Source of the DNA: Phyto melanocephala
Taxonomy: Eukaryota > Arthropoda > Insecta > Diptera > Rhinophoridae
Direction: 5' to 3'
Assembly (NCBI GenBank): GCA_941918925.1
Contig: OW799237.1
Span: forward strand, 113,564,515 to 113,628,514
Length of the DNA: 64,000 nt
The notes under the pieces: model-generated
Databases searched by the model: none
What the model was told of the DNA's origin: nothing
Seen by the model: the letters and a program-made list of their open reading frames with translations, nothing else
Made by a program: the position numbers and the translations under genes
Part shown: in pieces, positions 10,171 to 20,045 of the stretch
How the letters are laid out: each line of letters begins with the position of its first letter
Position numbering within the stretch: the stretch's first letter is position 1

Positions 10171-11497
10171 CAAGGTGGCGCAAAAATAACCTTCCGATGT
10201 TTTTTGGCTGTAATTTAAAAAAAAAAAGGAAAAACTTTGATTCTTCTTGTGGAATATTTTTATTTGGTCTTTTATTTTTTTTTACATCAAGTCAGAATAT
10301 GATGTCATGTAAATGGCCGCCGCCACAGTTGATTATCATTTGAGCCCCTTTTATGGCATTTTCCATCACTTTGGCCAAAGCTTCCGGCGATAGGTCCTCA
10401 CATTCTTGACGGATATTGTCTTTAAGAGCTGCAAGAGTCTGAGGCTTGTTGACATAAACCAGCGACTTCAAAAAGCCCCACAAAAAGAAGTCTGGAGCGG
10501 TCAAATCAGGCGATCTTGCTGGCCAGTTCAAATCGCCAAAACGGGAGATTAGGCGCCCGGAAAATGCATCCTTCAGCATATCGGTTGTGGCACGTGCAGT
10601 GTGTGCTGTTGCACCGTCCTGTTGGAACCACATGTTTTCCAATCCCAATTCATCAAGTTGCGGCAAAAAGAACTCGTTGATCATTGCTCTGTAGCGCTCA
10701 CCATTCACAGTAACCGTTTGGCCCGCGACGTCTTCGAAGAAAAAAGGTCCGATTACTCCTCCAGCGAAAACAGCACACCATACAGTAACTTTGAGCGGGT
10801 GTAATGGCTCTTCGTGGGTTACACGCGGATTTTCAGTGCCCCAGAAGCGTAAATTTTGCTTATTTACGTACCCGCTAAGATGGAAATGGGCCTCATCACT
10901 CATGATTATTTTTGATGAAAAATCATCTTCCTCTTGGTGGTGATTCAGGATGGCTTGAGCGTATGTTAGACGCGATTGGCGGTCAGCAGCTAACAGCTGA
11001 TGCACCGTCTGGACTTTGTACGGAAACATCTTCAAATCTTGTACCAAAATTCGCTGTAAAGACCGTCGACTTATAGCCATTTGCGTGGCACGTCGTCTGG
11101 TCGATGTCGACGGCGCTTCCATGACATCCTCGGCTACAGCAACAATATTCTCTGCAGAACGGCTACTCCGGGGTCTGCCACTCCTGGCAGCATCTCGTGT
11201 TGTGCCAGTCTCTTCGAGGCGAGCGGCTAAACGTCGCAGTGTTTCACCAGTAGGCGTTGGACGGCTAGGAAATCTGCGACGAAATTCACGTTGTGCCAAA
11301 GTCACCGACCGATTATTGGTCAAATAAATAGTCACCAATATTCCGCGTTCTGGAGCAGTGTTGCGTAACATTGTTTATTAACGTGTATTTTGCATGTGTT
11401 TACTACACAAATGTCAAAACAGAACTGACATTAGGGGCCAATTGCAAAATTTTTAGCATTTTCTGATAGGAGGATTTCTTTTGCGCGTGGAAGCTGC
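10171..11497 (-). mobile_element. DD41D Tc1/mariner-superfamily element with intact transposase
   Basis: An uninterrupted transposase frame is flanked by imperfect inverted ends. The left end is CAAGGTGGCGCAAAAATAAC and the right end, read inward, is GCAGCTTCCACGCGCAAAAG, sharing the core GCGCAAAA. Both are bounded by TA (10169-10170 and 11498-11499), the usual target of this superfamily. Total length is about 1.33 kb. The limits are set by eye, and the ends match only moderately, so they could be off by a few bases. Confidence 0.75.
10292..11371 (-). CDS. DD41D transposase, full-length 359 aa
   Basis: Cut-and-paste DNA transposase. The N-terminal helix-turn-helix region (residues 1-125) includes NNRSVTLAQREFRRRFP (19-35) and the linker SGRPRS (64-69). 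The RNase-H-like catalytic domain shows SDEAHF with Asp159, QQDGATAHTA with Asp252, and SPDLTAPDFFLWG with Asp294. There are 41 residues between the second and third acidic residues, which is the DD41D signature. VNKQN (169-173), TVWCAVFAGGVIGPFFFE (196-213) and VTVNGERYRAM (220-230) are family-typical blocks; the C-terminus is GGGHLHDIIF. It is open from ATG to stop with no damage visible, so it may be recently active. The four other DD41D sequences in the window are all broken. It acts in the nucleus on its own terminal repeats and is not functionally related to the Kazal-like genes around it. Confidence 0.92.
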   Translation of the reverse strand: MLRNTAPERGILVTIYLTNNRSVTLAQREFRRRFPSRPTPTGETLRRLAARLEETGTTRDAARSGRPRSSRSAENIVAVAEDVMEAPSTSTRRRATQMAISRRSLQRILVQDLKMFPYKVQTVHQLLAADRQSRLTYAQAILNHHQEEDDFSSKIIMSDEAHFHLSGYVNKQNLRFWGTENPRVTHEEPLHPLKVTVWCAVFAGGVIGPFFFEDVAGQTVTVNGERYRAMINEFFLPQLDELGLENMWFQQDGATAHTARATTDMLKDAFSGRLISRFGDLNWPARSPDLTAPDFFLWGFLKSLVYVNKPQTLAALKDNIRQECEDLSPEALAKVMENAIKGAQMIINCGGGHLHDIIF

Positions 11498-11499
11498 TA

Positions 11500-12150
11500 C
11501 AGCGTTACGGTCGTAAACATTATTACTTATAGCTAAAGTATGATAAACAAAATGAGAATTATAAAAATATACTGGAAATTTTATAGAGTGTGTTTATCTA
11601 AGCAAATGTCTTTAAAATACATTTTTTAATTTGAGACTTAATTTAAATCTTTTGATTCTGCAAAACAAGCCCGTTTTGTACTTGTTTTATGAAAACCAGA
11701 TATAAATTGTGTTTGAATTTTTAAACACGATTTTTGCTAAACTTAAAAATTTAATTCTTAGATTTAGAACTTCATTTTTCCTTCTGTGTACGTACTTTTT
11801 TTCGCTAAATATTTAGAACGAAATAGCAGTTGAAAGCAAATGATTTAGAAAATATAATATTAAATAAGAATTTGTTGGATTAAGCTTAAGTTTTCGCTGG
11901 ATTGTCGTGTACATGTTTTTTTCGCACTCACTCTTTGTTTCTCGAACTTGTCTGATTCAGACATATCGTACTATTATGCAGGCTAGGTTATCAAAGAATT
12001 ATTTCACTTCTTTACTTAATATTTATACAAAAAACTATAATACAAAGTTTTCTAATTATAAAGCAAAAAAAAAAAAAAAAACAATAAACACGTGATATTT
12101 ACTTAGCATTTTTGTTTACCAAAATTTCCGGAAAAAGACAAATTTATTTT
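11500..12150. other. Gene-less AT-rich stretch
   Basis: No gene or repeat recognised. It includes a poly-A run near 12065-12080 and leads into the promoter of the second Kazal-like gene. Confidence 0.4.
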
Positions 12151-12151
12151 C

Positions 12152-12158
12152 TATAAAA
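12152..12158 (+). promoter_or_regulatory. TATA box of second Kazal-like gene
   Basis: TATAAAA lies 67 bases upstream of the ATG at 12219. A TTCACTTT initiator-like sequence with its A at about 12182 is 30 bases downstream, the usual TATA-to-start spacing in insects. Confidence 0.6.
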
Positions 12159-12218
12159 GCCATCATTTCTTTTTGAAATTCACTTTATTTAGTAGCTCAC
12201 ACATCCAGCGATTTTCAA

Positions 12219-12783
12219 ATGTTGTGCCTGAAAATAGTTTCAGTTCTCGCCGTCATCTTGTGTCTAATGCCAGAACAGTCACAGGGAACAGGCATTTTTG
12301 CATTTGGCAGTCATCATTACTTCACCAAATGTCCTAATACTATAAACACCACTTATACCAGCGATACTAAATTTTGCTACATATTCCGCAATCCTTGCTA
12401 TGCAAGACAAGATATGAAGGAACGTCTCCGTACCAATAAACCAAGTAATATTTAAATTAAGTTTCTATATTTATAATATAAATTTTATTAATATATATCT
12501 TTCCATAGGATTGTATCTGGTTGACAAGGCAAGTTGTAAAGTGCAATGTAAACGCAACTGTGGTGTCAAAAAGAGTCCTGTTTGTGGCGAATATGAGGGT
12601 TCATTAACAACGTTTGCCAATAACTGTGAACTATGGAAGACAGCCTGTATTAAAGGACAATGTGAGTTTTGAATTTTATTGGGTAAAAAAAAAGATTTTT
12701 TAATACTAAAGATTTTTAATTTAAATTTATTTTTTGCAGCCATTTTAAAAGTACGTGATGGTGCATGTTCTACGCGAGGATAG
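12219..12783 (+). CDS. Secreted Kazal-type inhibitor-like protein, copy 2 (three exons)
   Basis: Exons are 12219-12444, 12509-12661 and 12740-12783, with GT-AG introns of 64 and 78 nt, both phase 1; the product is 140 aa. Signal peptide at about residues 1-23 (MLCLKIVSVLAVILCLMP start). Cysteines at 38, 53, 60, 85, 89, 93, 101, 115, 122 and 136 match the paralogue at 3194-3812 one for one. The Kazal-like part runs from about 85 to 136 (SPVCGE, FANNCELWKTAC). The N-terminal block TKFCYIFRNPC is also conserved. The protein ends four residues after the last cysteine, unlike the paralogue. Candidate inhibitory-loop residues between the second and third Kazal cysteines differ between copies (GVKKSPV here, GTEKSPV there), so targets may differ. 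Probably extracellular; tissue unknown. Confidence 0.87.
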
Positions 12784-12790
12784 ATTTCTC

Positions 12791-12796
12791 AATAAA
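12791..12796 (+). terminator. Polyadenylation signal, second Kazal-like gene
   Basis: AATAAA lies 8 bases after the stop codon, with a second AATAAA about 15 bases on. A very short 3' untranslated region is typical of small secreted insect proteins. Confidence 0.55.
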
Positions 12797-12799
12797 GAA

Positions 12800-13621
12800 A
12801 TATTCCAATAAAAAAAACTTATTAAAAAAACAAGTTTCGAGAAAATATTTTAAACATTCCAACAAATTCTCTAGTAAAAGAATTCTCTTTATTAGGCTAG
12901 TTTGTAATAAGTTTGCTTATTAAGGAAAATAAAATTTTACAAAAAACATACAATATTGTCGTTCTTAATGAAATACATCGCAGAAAAAATTATCATCAAA
13001 ATATATCCCAACCAACACTTGCCTAAAAACTAATTTCATTTTCTATAAATATATTTATTAATGTTATTAATTTCTTATTTCAATCTCGTTTAAAATGTAA
13101 TTACATCTAAAGATAAACGAAATTTTTATCATACTAATTTCATTCTTAGAAGCAGATTGTTTAATTTTTTATATTTCTTTTTTAAAAAAAATAATTAATT
13201 GTTCTATCCTAAAATATAAAACAAGGATAAGGCAAATTGAAGTCTTACATTTAATAAATTTTAATAGTGTTGAGAAAAACTTTATGTATTCAAAATAAAG
13301 ATTTAAAAAAACAATCCAACTATTCTGTAATTAACTTTGATTTTAGTTAAGTTGTACAAAGTTTTGTCTGTGAATCATAAATACCGAAGAAGTTAGAATT
13401 AGTTTTTAATCACTACCTTCGTACTGCATTACAATTTTGATAGCTTACTTGATATATCATGATTGATACTTATTATAGCAATTTTGTGAATTCACTAAAT
13501 TCGTTGTTTGGATTAAGCCACAAAGTGTTGTAGATTGTTGTCTGTTTCTCTCTTTAGTTTTAATTATACTTTGGTAAGAGAAAATTTTTTACACATTTCA
13601 TGATGAATGTGAAACTGATAG
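12800..13621. other. Gene-less AT-rich stretch
   Basis: Nothing recognised between the 3' end of the second Kazal-like gene and the Harbinger-like element. Confidence 0.4.
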
Positions 13622-13624
13622 TTA

Positions 13625-14512
13625 AGGTGAATTCACCCATTTGTTCTGAACAAAATTTTTTCCGGAGAATAACATCTTTTACTGAGAGTTTTCTGCAGAA
13701 CGATTCACCCCTTTCAGAAAATTTTTCAGAAAAAACAAAGCTGCCATATAATATAAAAATTCAAACAGTTGTACAAAGTGGCAGCACCGCTAGCAAACTA
13801 TGTAAATAAATACAAACGTAAATTATTTCATTAAAATATATGTGAAGAAAATATCGGATAGAAGAAAACTAAAATTATTATTTTTAATTGAAGTGCATAA
13901 AGTCAATTGGTTTGCAAAAGAAATTTATAAAAAAACATCGAAAATAAAAAAAGTCGCAGTGAAAATAATGTTAAAAGAAAGAAGATCACACGGTTTATTT
14001 CACACATTGGTATTATTGCGACCGATTATGACCCTATGGCTTGGTTTTTGTAAATAAATGTAAATGTATAAATAAACTAAAATGTACTTACGACCGATTC
14101 CAGTGGCGGCTCCTATTTTATTCCATAAACCCTGTTTTAAATAATTATTTTTGTATGCACTATTGCTCATGTCATACAAACATTCTCTTTCTGGTTTTTT
14201 TAATTCCTCTATTAATTTTTGAGCAAAATTTTCATTAAATTCCATTTAAATGGTTAATTTTCGGCAAAAACAATTTTTGTACAATAAATGTACTGACACT
14301 GTGTGATGTGGCAACAAAATTCAATTTTCATGTAAATATTGAAAAAAAGTGGCATCCCAATTCAGTTTCTTCTGAACAATAATTAAAATTAAACCAATTC
14401 AAGAAAAAACTTTCTGAACAAAATAATCTCTCTCTCTCTCTCAAAAGTAAAACGTCAAACCCAATATAAAAAAAATTTGTTTTGAACTAAAATTTTATGG
14501 GTAAATCCAGCT
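13625..14512 (-). mobile_element. PIF/Harbinger-like non-autonomous element with MADF exon
   Basis: The 16-bp imperfect inverted ends AGGTGAATTCACCCAT (left) and AGCTGGATTTACCCAT (right, read inward) agree at 13 of 16 bases. Both are flanked by TTA (13622-13624 and 14513-14515), the 3-bp target duplication typical of PIF/Harbinger. Just inside both ends lies a GAACAAAATTTTTT/AAACAAATTTTTT stretch. The element carries an exon for a MADF DNA-binding domain, the kind of second protein that PIF/Harbinger elements encode beside the transposase. No DDE transposase is seen, so it would depend on a partner element. A (TC)n tract lies at about 14429-14442. Confidence 0.6.
14092..14245 (-). CDS. MADF-domain first exon (partial gene)
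   Basis: ATG at 14245 opens a 154-nt exon (51 codons plus one base) ending at a good splice donor, GTAAGT, at 14091-14086. The translation reads FAQKLIEEL (residues 7-15), ECLYDMSNSAYKN (21-33), YLKQGLWNKIGAATGIG (35-51). This matches the MADF pattern: LI.., LYD, YKN, LK..W..I... MADF domains bind DNA, and in PIF/Harbinger transposons the MADF/Myb protein helps the transposase reach the nucleus and the DNA. Only the first half of the domain is in this exon. I could not identify a second exon with confidence in the remaining 470 bases of the element, so the gene is probably truncated. Confidence 0.6.
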
Positions 14513-14515
14513 TTA

Positions 14516-16206
14516 GGGTTAACAATTTTTCTAAGTTCAGAAAACATGAATTAATTTGAATAATTTTTTATTTAAGTAAATTTTGCACAGAACTTGCTTA
14601 ATTGCGAATCTTTGCAAGATTTTTATATTTCAACATCAGCAAAGAAAATGATGAACAGGGAAGATTACTTAATTGTTCTAAAGAAACCATTGGTACCGAA
14701 AAAGTACAATTTTACCAATTTTGCCATCCCTGTCTCATCTCACCACCAACTAGTTTTACGCTTAGTGAGATAAAAAAAATTCATTGTTATTAAGCTCTCT
14801 CATTTTACTTTCTTTTATTAATAAAGTAGACACAAATTGCTCGCTTAATACGAAATCGTAATAACTTAAAAATTTTAGAAAATTTTAGTAATTCGTCATT
14901 TATTTGAAATGTTGGACTAATTTTTATTTTTATGTGGAATTCTATATATACAAAAAAAAACAAATAATGCGACAATTTCTTTTAGAAAATAAAGAAACCC
15001 TAAAGCATTTTCTCTATGTAAAAGTTTTTTTTTACAAATTTAAGAATCTTAAATGAGTATATTTTCGAAAATTATGAAACAGCTTAATCCGAAGAGTTCT
15101 TACAATAAAATAAGCCCTCTTTATAAGAATCTAGGTGTGTTATTCTCGACAGTACCCTCTATAAATTGACTGTACTAAACTGATAATGAAATTTTTATTA
15201 TTTAAACAGTTGTGACTCTCTTGTATTAAACGTTGATATATTCTGTTGGTCTTTAATTTGTTTTTGATATATTATTTGTACTATATGTTGTTGTAGTTTA
15301 CTAATGTGTTGCTATTCAAAAGTTTGTTTCTAATTATACTTAGTGTGGCCAGATTAGAAGATTTGTTTGTTCAAGTTATTGGGGCTTTTTATTAAAAAAT
15401 ATATTTATTTGCTAATTAAATTTTTTTGATAAATGGCATTTAAAATAATCATATACAAATTGTTTACATTTGAGGTGATTTAAAAAGGCAGGGTAATTTA
15501 TCTATTGTAATATTTTTTTCTGAAAAAATCTAATTCACCTTTTTTTAACCGAATAGAATACTTGGTTTTCATTAATTTATTACCACTTAAAAACTAAAAC
15601 GAAAAAATTCTAATGCGACATAAATTTTATAAAATTCTAATAATGTATTATATTATTTTGAGTAAAACTCTTAAAATTATAATTTTTTTAAATAAACCCC
15701 TCCAGACCTTTAATTTATTACCGAGTAAAATTACGAAAACTAGTCAAGACTTTATCTTAAATCCATTTTGAAAAGCGAGGGCAGAAAATGTGTTATATTT
15801 TTTCACAGAAAAGAAGGCGGTATAAACATGGACTAGGAATGCATCTATACACCTTTTTCCTGACACTGAATTTTAATTTATTGTAAAACAAACAAAATAC
15901 TAGTAAGATACTTTTGCTGCAGAGAACCCTAGTGATGTGATATGATATTATACACCAATTTAACCTGGTGACTCTGCTAATTTTTTGAGTTTGTATATAA
16001 GAAGTCAATGGAGAAGTAAATAACGAATCTATTCTCTATTTATATATTAACAGATATAAGGTATTCTCCTACTATTTTTTTTATCAGAACCATAGAGGAT
16101 CTGCGGATATAGATCTTTGTCGGATTCTCTAATAATTTATTAACAAATGCTCCAAAGACCATTATTCGCAGACTTATAAAAACTTGTACCAAGTGAAGGT
16201 ATGACC
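14516..16206. other. Gene-less AT-rich stretch
   Basis: No gene, RNA gene or recognised repeat. The open frames present are short and without domain features. Confidence 0.4.
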
Positions 16207-16398
16207 ACGTCTGCAATAGTTTTCAAATATAGAGCAACGATAACTCAATGTCAATGGAATATTTGAACTTTCAAGTATTGTCGATGAACACTATGTTTCA
16301 TTACGTCTGCAATAGTTTTCAAATATAAAGTCACGATAACTCAATGTCAATGGAATATTTGAACATTCAAGTATTGTCGATAAACACTATGTTTCATT
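16207..16398. repeat. Two-copy 96-bp tandem repeat
   Basis: The units at 16207-16302 and 16303-16398 both run from ACGTCTGCAATAG to GTTTCATT. They differ at only a few positions (for example AGAGCAACG against AAAGTCACG), indicating a fairly recent local duplication. No coding sense. Confidence 0.9.
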
Positions 16399-17598
16399 AT
16401 TTGCAATCCATACAATTTTTCTTTGAGAGGTTATACCAAAAAGGAAGCTATATTCTAGAAGCTTGTTAAATTTTCCTATAATTTTTAAAGATATTTAACT
16501 TATGAAAATAAATTTGAAAATTTTGCGGTGACATTTCCTCTTCGCAGAAACATCATTATTCAGTATTCCGTTATATTTTGAACCTTTACGAAAAATTGTC
16601 ATTGTACCTAAGGGCTTAATACCTACAGTATTAAGTACCAACGTGTAAATGTGATATATATTTTTTTTAGGATTTGATTGAGAATGTTATGTGCATCTGA
16701 CATTACTTTTAAGAAGACGATTCAACTTTCTGCAGTAGAAAAGGATTGACACCAATAGATCGACAGACCTGAAGCTGATACATCGTTATCCTCAATATAA
16801 GCTCTAGTTTTATTTTAACATTGTACATGTGAATGTTAAAATTTTTTTTGTTCCGTTTTAATTTATAATTAATATTAATTTTTTAATATAAAACTATGTG
16901 TAGAATTATTTGCCACATGTCACTATATAAATTTTTAATCAATTTTTAAAAATGATGTCAAAAATTAAATTTAAGTATATGAGGTATAACAAACATTTAG
17001 TAGATTTAATGTTTCATTGGTATATATAAAGGAAAAATATTCCAATTATTTATTATAATCATTTCAAATATTTTGTACACATATCGGAATGAATATAATA
17101 ATTTAAATCCGTTAAATTCCATATTTCTAAACGCTGGTAACGCTGCATATAATATTCAAAAGCTCTATTTAAAAAAAGCTTTTTCTACACTACCCCAGAT
17201 ACTATAGCTGCAGTGAAATATTTGTTTACTCACCACAAAGTCTATTAATATTAAGCTTTTTTAGTACAATCCTAACCAGTGTAACCAGGCTAGGGGTTTT
17301 CCCCCTATTTACGGTGTTTTCTCATTTAGGGGGTTTCACTATTAGTAATCTATAAAAAACAAAGAGCTATTTATAAAATAGTTTACAACTAGTAAATTAT
17401 AGAATTTTTTTAAATTTTAAAGTTTAACAAAAATGGTATGCAAGTGACACTGCAGGTGTAAAAGAAATATTTTAATTAATATCATTAATTATCATTAACT
17501 TTGAAGGTATTCTCTTATTGAAATTCATCTGTTAAGATGTAATCTACCATTGATAGCGCTTTACTCCTTGTTTTAAAAACTATTATGTTTTTTGTGAG
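16399..17598. other. Gene-less stretch
   Basis: No gene seen. At 17277 a CAGTGTAACCAGGC resembles a hAT terminal end, but no matching right end with an 8-bp duplication was found. Confidence 0.35.
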
Positions 17599-17599
17599 A

Positions 17600-18015
17600 T
17601 GTTATCATCGTTGGAGTAAAATCTATTTTCGCCGCGATATTTCTTAAGGTTTGAAAACACCATTGTTTCTTTGTATGCTTCTTAAATCAATCCAATAAGG
17701 AGGCATAATATTCCGCCCTTTACTGATGGTTAGTCAAACCGGATTATATAACGTCTATCTCTAAAAACGGTCGCCATGAGCAGAGAAATCTGTCATCATC
17801 TTTTTCAGCGCAGATTCACCCTAAGGAAACCATTTTTAAACTGCTGTTTGGACTATGGTCTATTGCTGTGGATCCATGTTACATATGCGATTACAGAACG
17901 GAACGCAAAAGTTCGTCTTTACTGCGGTTGAACAAGGCCAAGCACTCCTGCCAAGTTGTTGCACGGTTGCGTTTGTGATCGTTTGTAAGCATATTAGTGA
18001 TCAACAAAAATTTAA
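17600..18015 (-). pseudogene. Mariner-type transposase relic
   Basis: Minus-strand translation from about 18010 downward gives LTNDHKRNRATTWQECLALF and NRSKDELLRSV. After a shift come WIHSNRP.SKQQFKNGF, LRVNLR.KR and MATVFRD. Finally EYYASLLDWFKKH follows at about 17710-17672. This is the order of the central mariner transposase: the LTxDxKxxR...ECL block, then WIHxxxPESKxQSxxWxxxGE, then MAxVFWD, then EYYxxLLxRF. Stops and frameshifts are frequent. The plus-strand open frame of 123 codons at 17855-18226 is the antisense shadow of this relic. Confidence 0.65.
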
Positions 18016-19424
18016 TCCGCTGGGATATTTAATCTCTCTCAAATTGAATCTTCATACACTACCACCATCTTTATACGCACATACATATCAACATATTGTG
18101 AACTTTTACAATTATTTCGGATGTAAAGCCCTCAACAAGGAATTCAGAATGTGTGAATTTGTTTGTGCTTTTACGGCAACAACACAGCTCTCACACGCAC
18201 AAACTAAAGTTTATAAACTTTTGTAGTAGTTAGCTGATTGTGAAATGGAACAGTGTCGCCCGCTCTTATATATCGATGCCTTTATCTCGAGGAGGCCAAC
18301 CTTTTGATATAAAGATCTTAGTTTCTAAGACTCAAATAAACTTGAAAACTTTGTTTTAACGTTGGATAACGATAAGGAGATAATTTTCCATCAATATCCT
18401 ACGACAATGAGAATTGTTTGATACTAAATATGAACTGTCTACAATATCTCAATGTTTTATTAGCTTCAAAAAGCTCATTTTACTGTTAATGTGGAACCAC
18501 TTGTAAAGCAGTAGCCATTAATCCAATTTTAGTTATATCATTTAACGACCTTTAATTTAAGCATCTAAATCAAATATAAATTCCCTCATTTTAAAACACT
18601 CAAATTATAATCATGACAATCTTGAGTATCATTTACGTTACATAATGATTTATTTATATTCGATTATAATCGAACAAAATTTTTTTTCAATTTATTTAAA
18701 AAAAGTTTTTATTTCCTAAACAATTTCTTCACTTGAAAATTTCGTAAATCGCTGAAATTAGACTGCGAAAATGGCACACGTAGAAAAAAGTGATTATTTT
18801 GATACGACGATTATTCAGGTTTTTTATCTATTTACACACACACAAATCAGAAACAGCATGTGTATTTTTATGTCTATGTGTTTGTCTTTTATATTATAGG
18901 TATATATGTATGTGTGTCTGTATTTTTGTTTAATTTGCCATCTCATAATGTGTGTTGTAGTTATTCAGTAGTAGTATTCAGACGTTTATAAGATCGTATC
19001 GTTCGAAAGCCATACATTAATTTATGTCATATTAAGTGTCTAATGATTATTTGTATTTGCCATGAATGTGTGTAATTTAAAATAAGTGTGTGGCATAATC
19101 AACTTTCGAACTAGATTTTGCCAAAATTGTTGGAATTTTATTAAAAACAAACATTAAATACTGCATTGAATTGGCTTGTACATAATATTTGTAAATGACA
19201 AATGTTAAGTATTCACTACTTTAATGAAAAAAGAATAATTGTACGTTAGCATTCCATGTATAAGTTACAAATTAAGAATTTTTTCAAGTTTTTTTTTAAT
19301 ATTTGCACTATATAAATTTATTAAAAGTATTTTTTTGTCCCATCTCCTCGCCAAAAGAACTATTTCTTTTTTTTAAGGCCAAAATCGAAGCTAGCCAGCC
19401 TGGGACATCCTGTTCTTAAATAAG
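18016..19424. other. Gene-less AT-rich stretch
   Basis: Nothing recognised; scattered TG/CA-rich short repeats near 18830-18920. Confidence 0.4.
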
Positions 19425-19451
19425 GAGAGAGAGAGAGAGAGAGAGAGAGAG
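19425..19451. repeat. (GA)n microsatellite
   Basis: Uninterrupted GA dinucleotide run of about 13 units. Confidence 0.95.
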
Positions 19452-19509
19452 CGTTCTGAACCGATAGAAGTAAATAGTAGTCGATCTGGGCATGTGATAT
19501 GTCGCTGAG

Positions 19510-20040
19510 ATTTGTCAGGATGGAATATTAAGGTTCATGTCTAGCCGCTTATTCTGAGCGTTTTTCGGCCAATACACGCATCAAACAAATCAGTTGCACA
19601 GGTTACCTGTGATGGTCTGACCAGACTTAAGCAGCTCATGATGTATGGGATCCTTTTGCTCCCACCAAATAAATATTTGACTCTGGTATCTATTCAGCTA
19701 GTTAGCCGGGCTTTATGTACGATCTCTTATACTTTCGGTTTTTGTATGTTTTTCATCGCAAACAATGATTCAGGAACGATTTTTTTATAAGTAGTTTTAA
19801 AGCATCATTTCGATATGTAAAATAGTCTAGTCAAGATTTTTCGGCTTCAAGTCTTATGGAATCCAATAATTTTCGCTGCCTAAAAACATTATGAAATTGC
19901 TCTTTGTTGTACTACCCCATGATTTTGCTGGCTTTGTTCAGTTAATTTGGGGCTTCCAACTGTTTTGACTCAATTAATTTTTTTTTGCTTATCGGGGAAA
20001 CAAATGTGGCTGGGGATCCACCCTTGGCTAAGTAGAATAC
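19510..20040 (-). pseudogene. Second mariner-type transposase relic
   Basis: Reading down the minus strand from about 20000, broken frames give GSENYWIP.DLKPKNLD and IVCDEKH (usual IVTGDEKW, first catalytic Asp region). Then come KRSYIKPG (usual KRSWxxPG), WWEQKDPIHHELLKSGQTIT (usual WWDQKGxxxYELLKPxxTI), and RVLAEKRSE.AARHEP (usual ALxEKRPEYAxRH). Motif order and spacing are right for mariner. At least six stops or shifts exist. It is a different lineage from the relic at 17.6-18.0 kb, whose corresponding block reads MATVFRD. Confidence 0.7.
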
Positions 20041-20045
20041 AGAAT

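Noticed and set aside
12471..12743. 90-codon minus-strand frame over the second Kazal-like gene
   Set aside because: Antisense shadow of exons 2 and 3 of that gene.
17277..17450. hAT or MITE with a CAGTGTAACCAGGC end
   Set aside because: The nearest CACTG (about 17444-17450) lacks matching inverted sequence and the flanks show no 8-bp duplication.
17855..18226. 123-codon plus-strand open frame
   Set aside because: It is mostly antisense to a decayed mariner transposase read on the minus strand and shows no protein features of its own.
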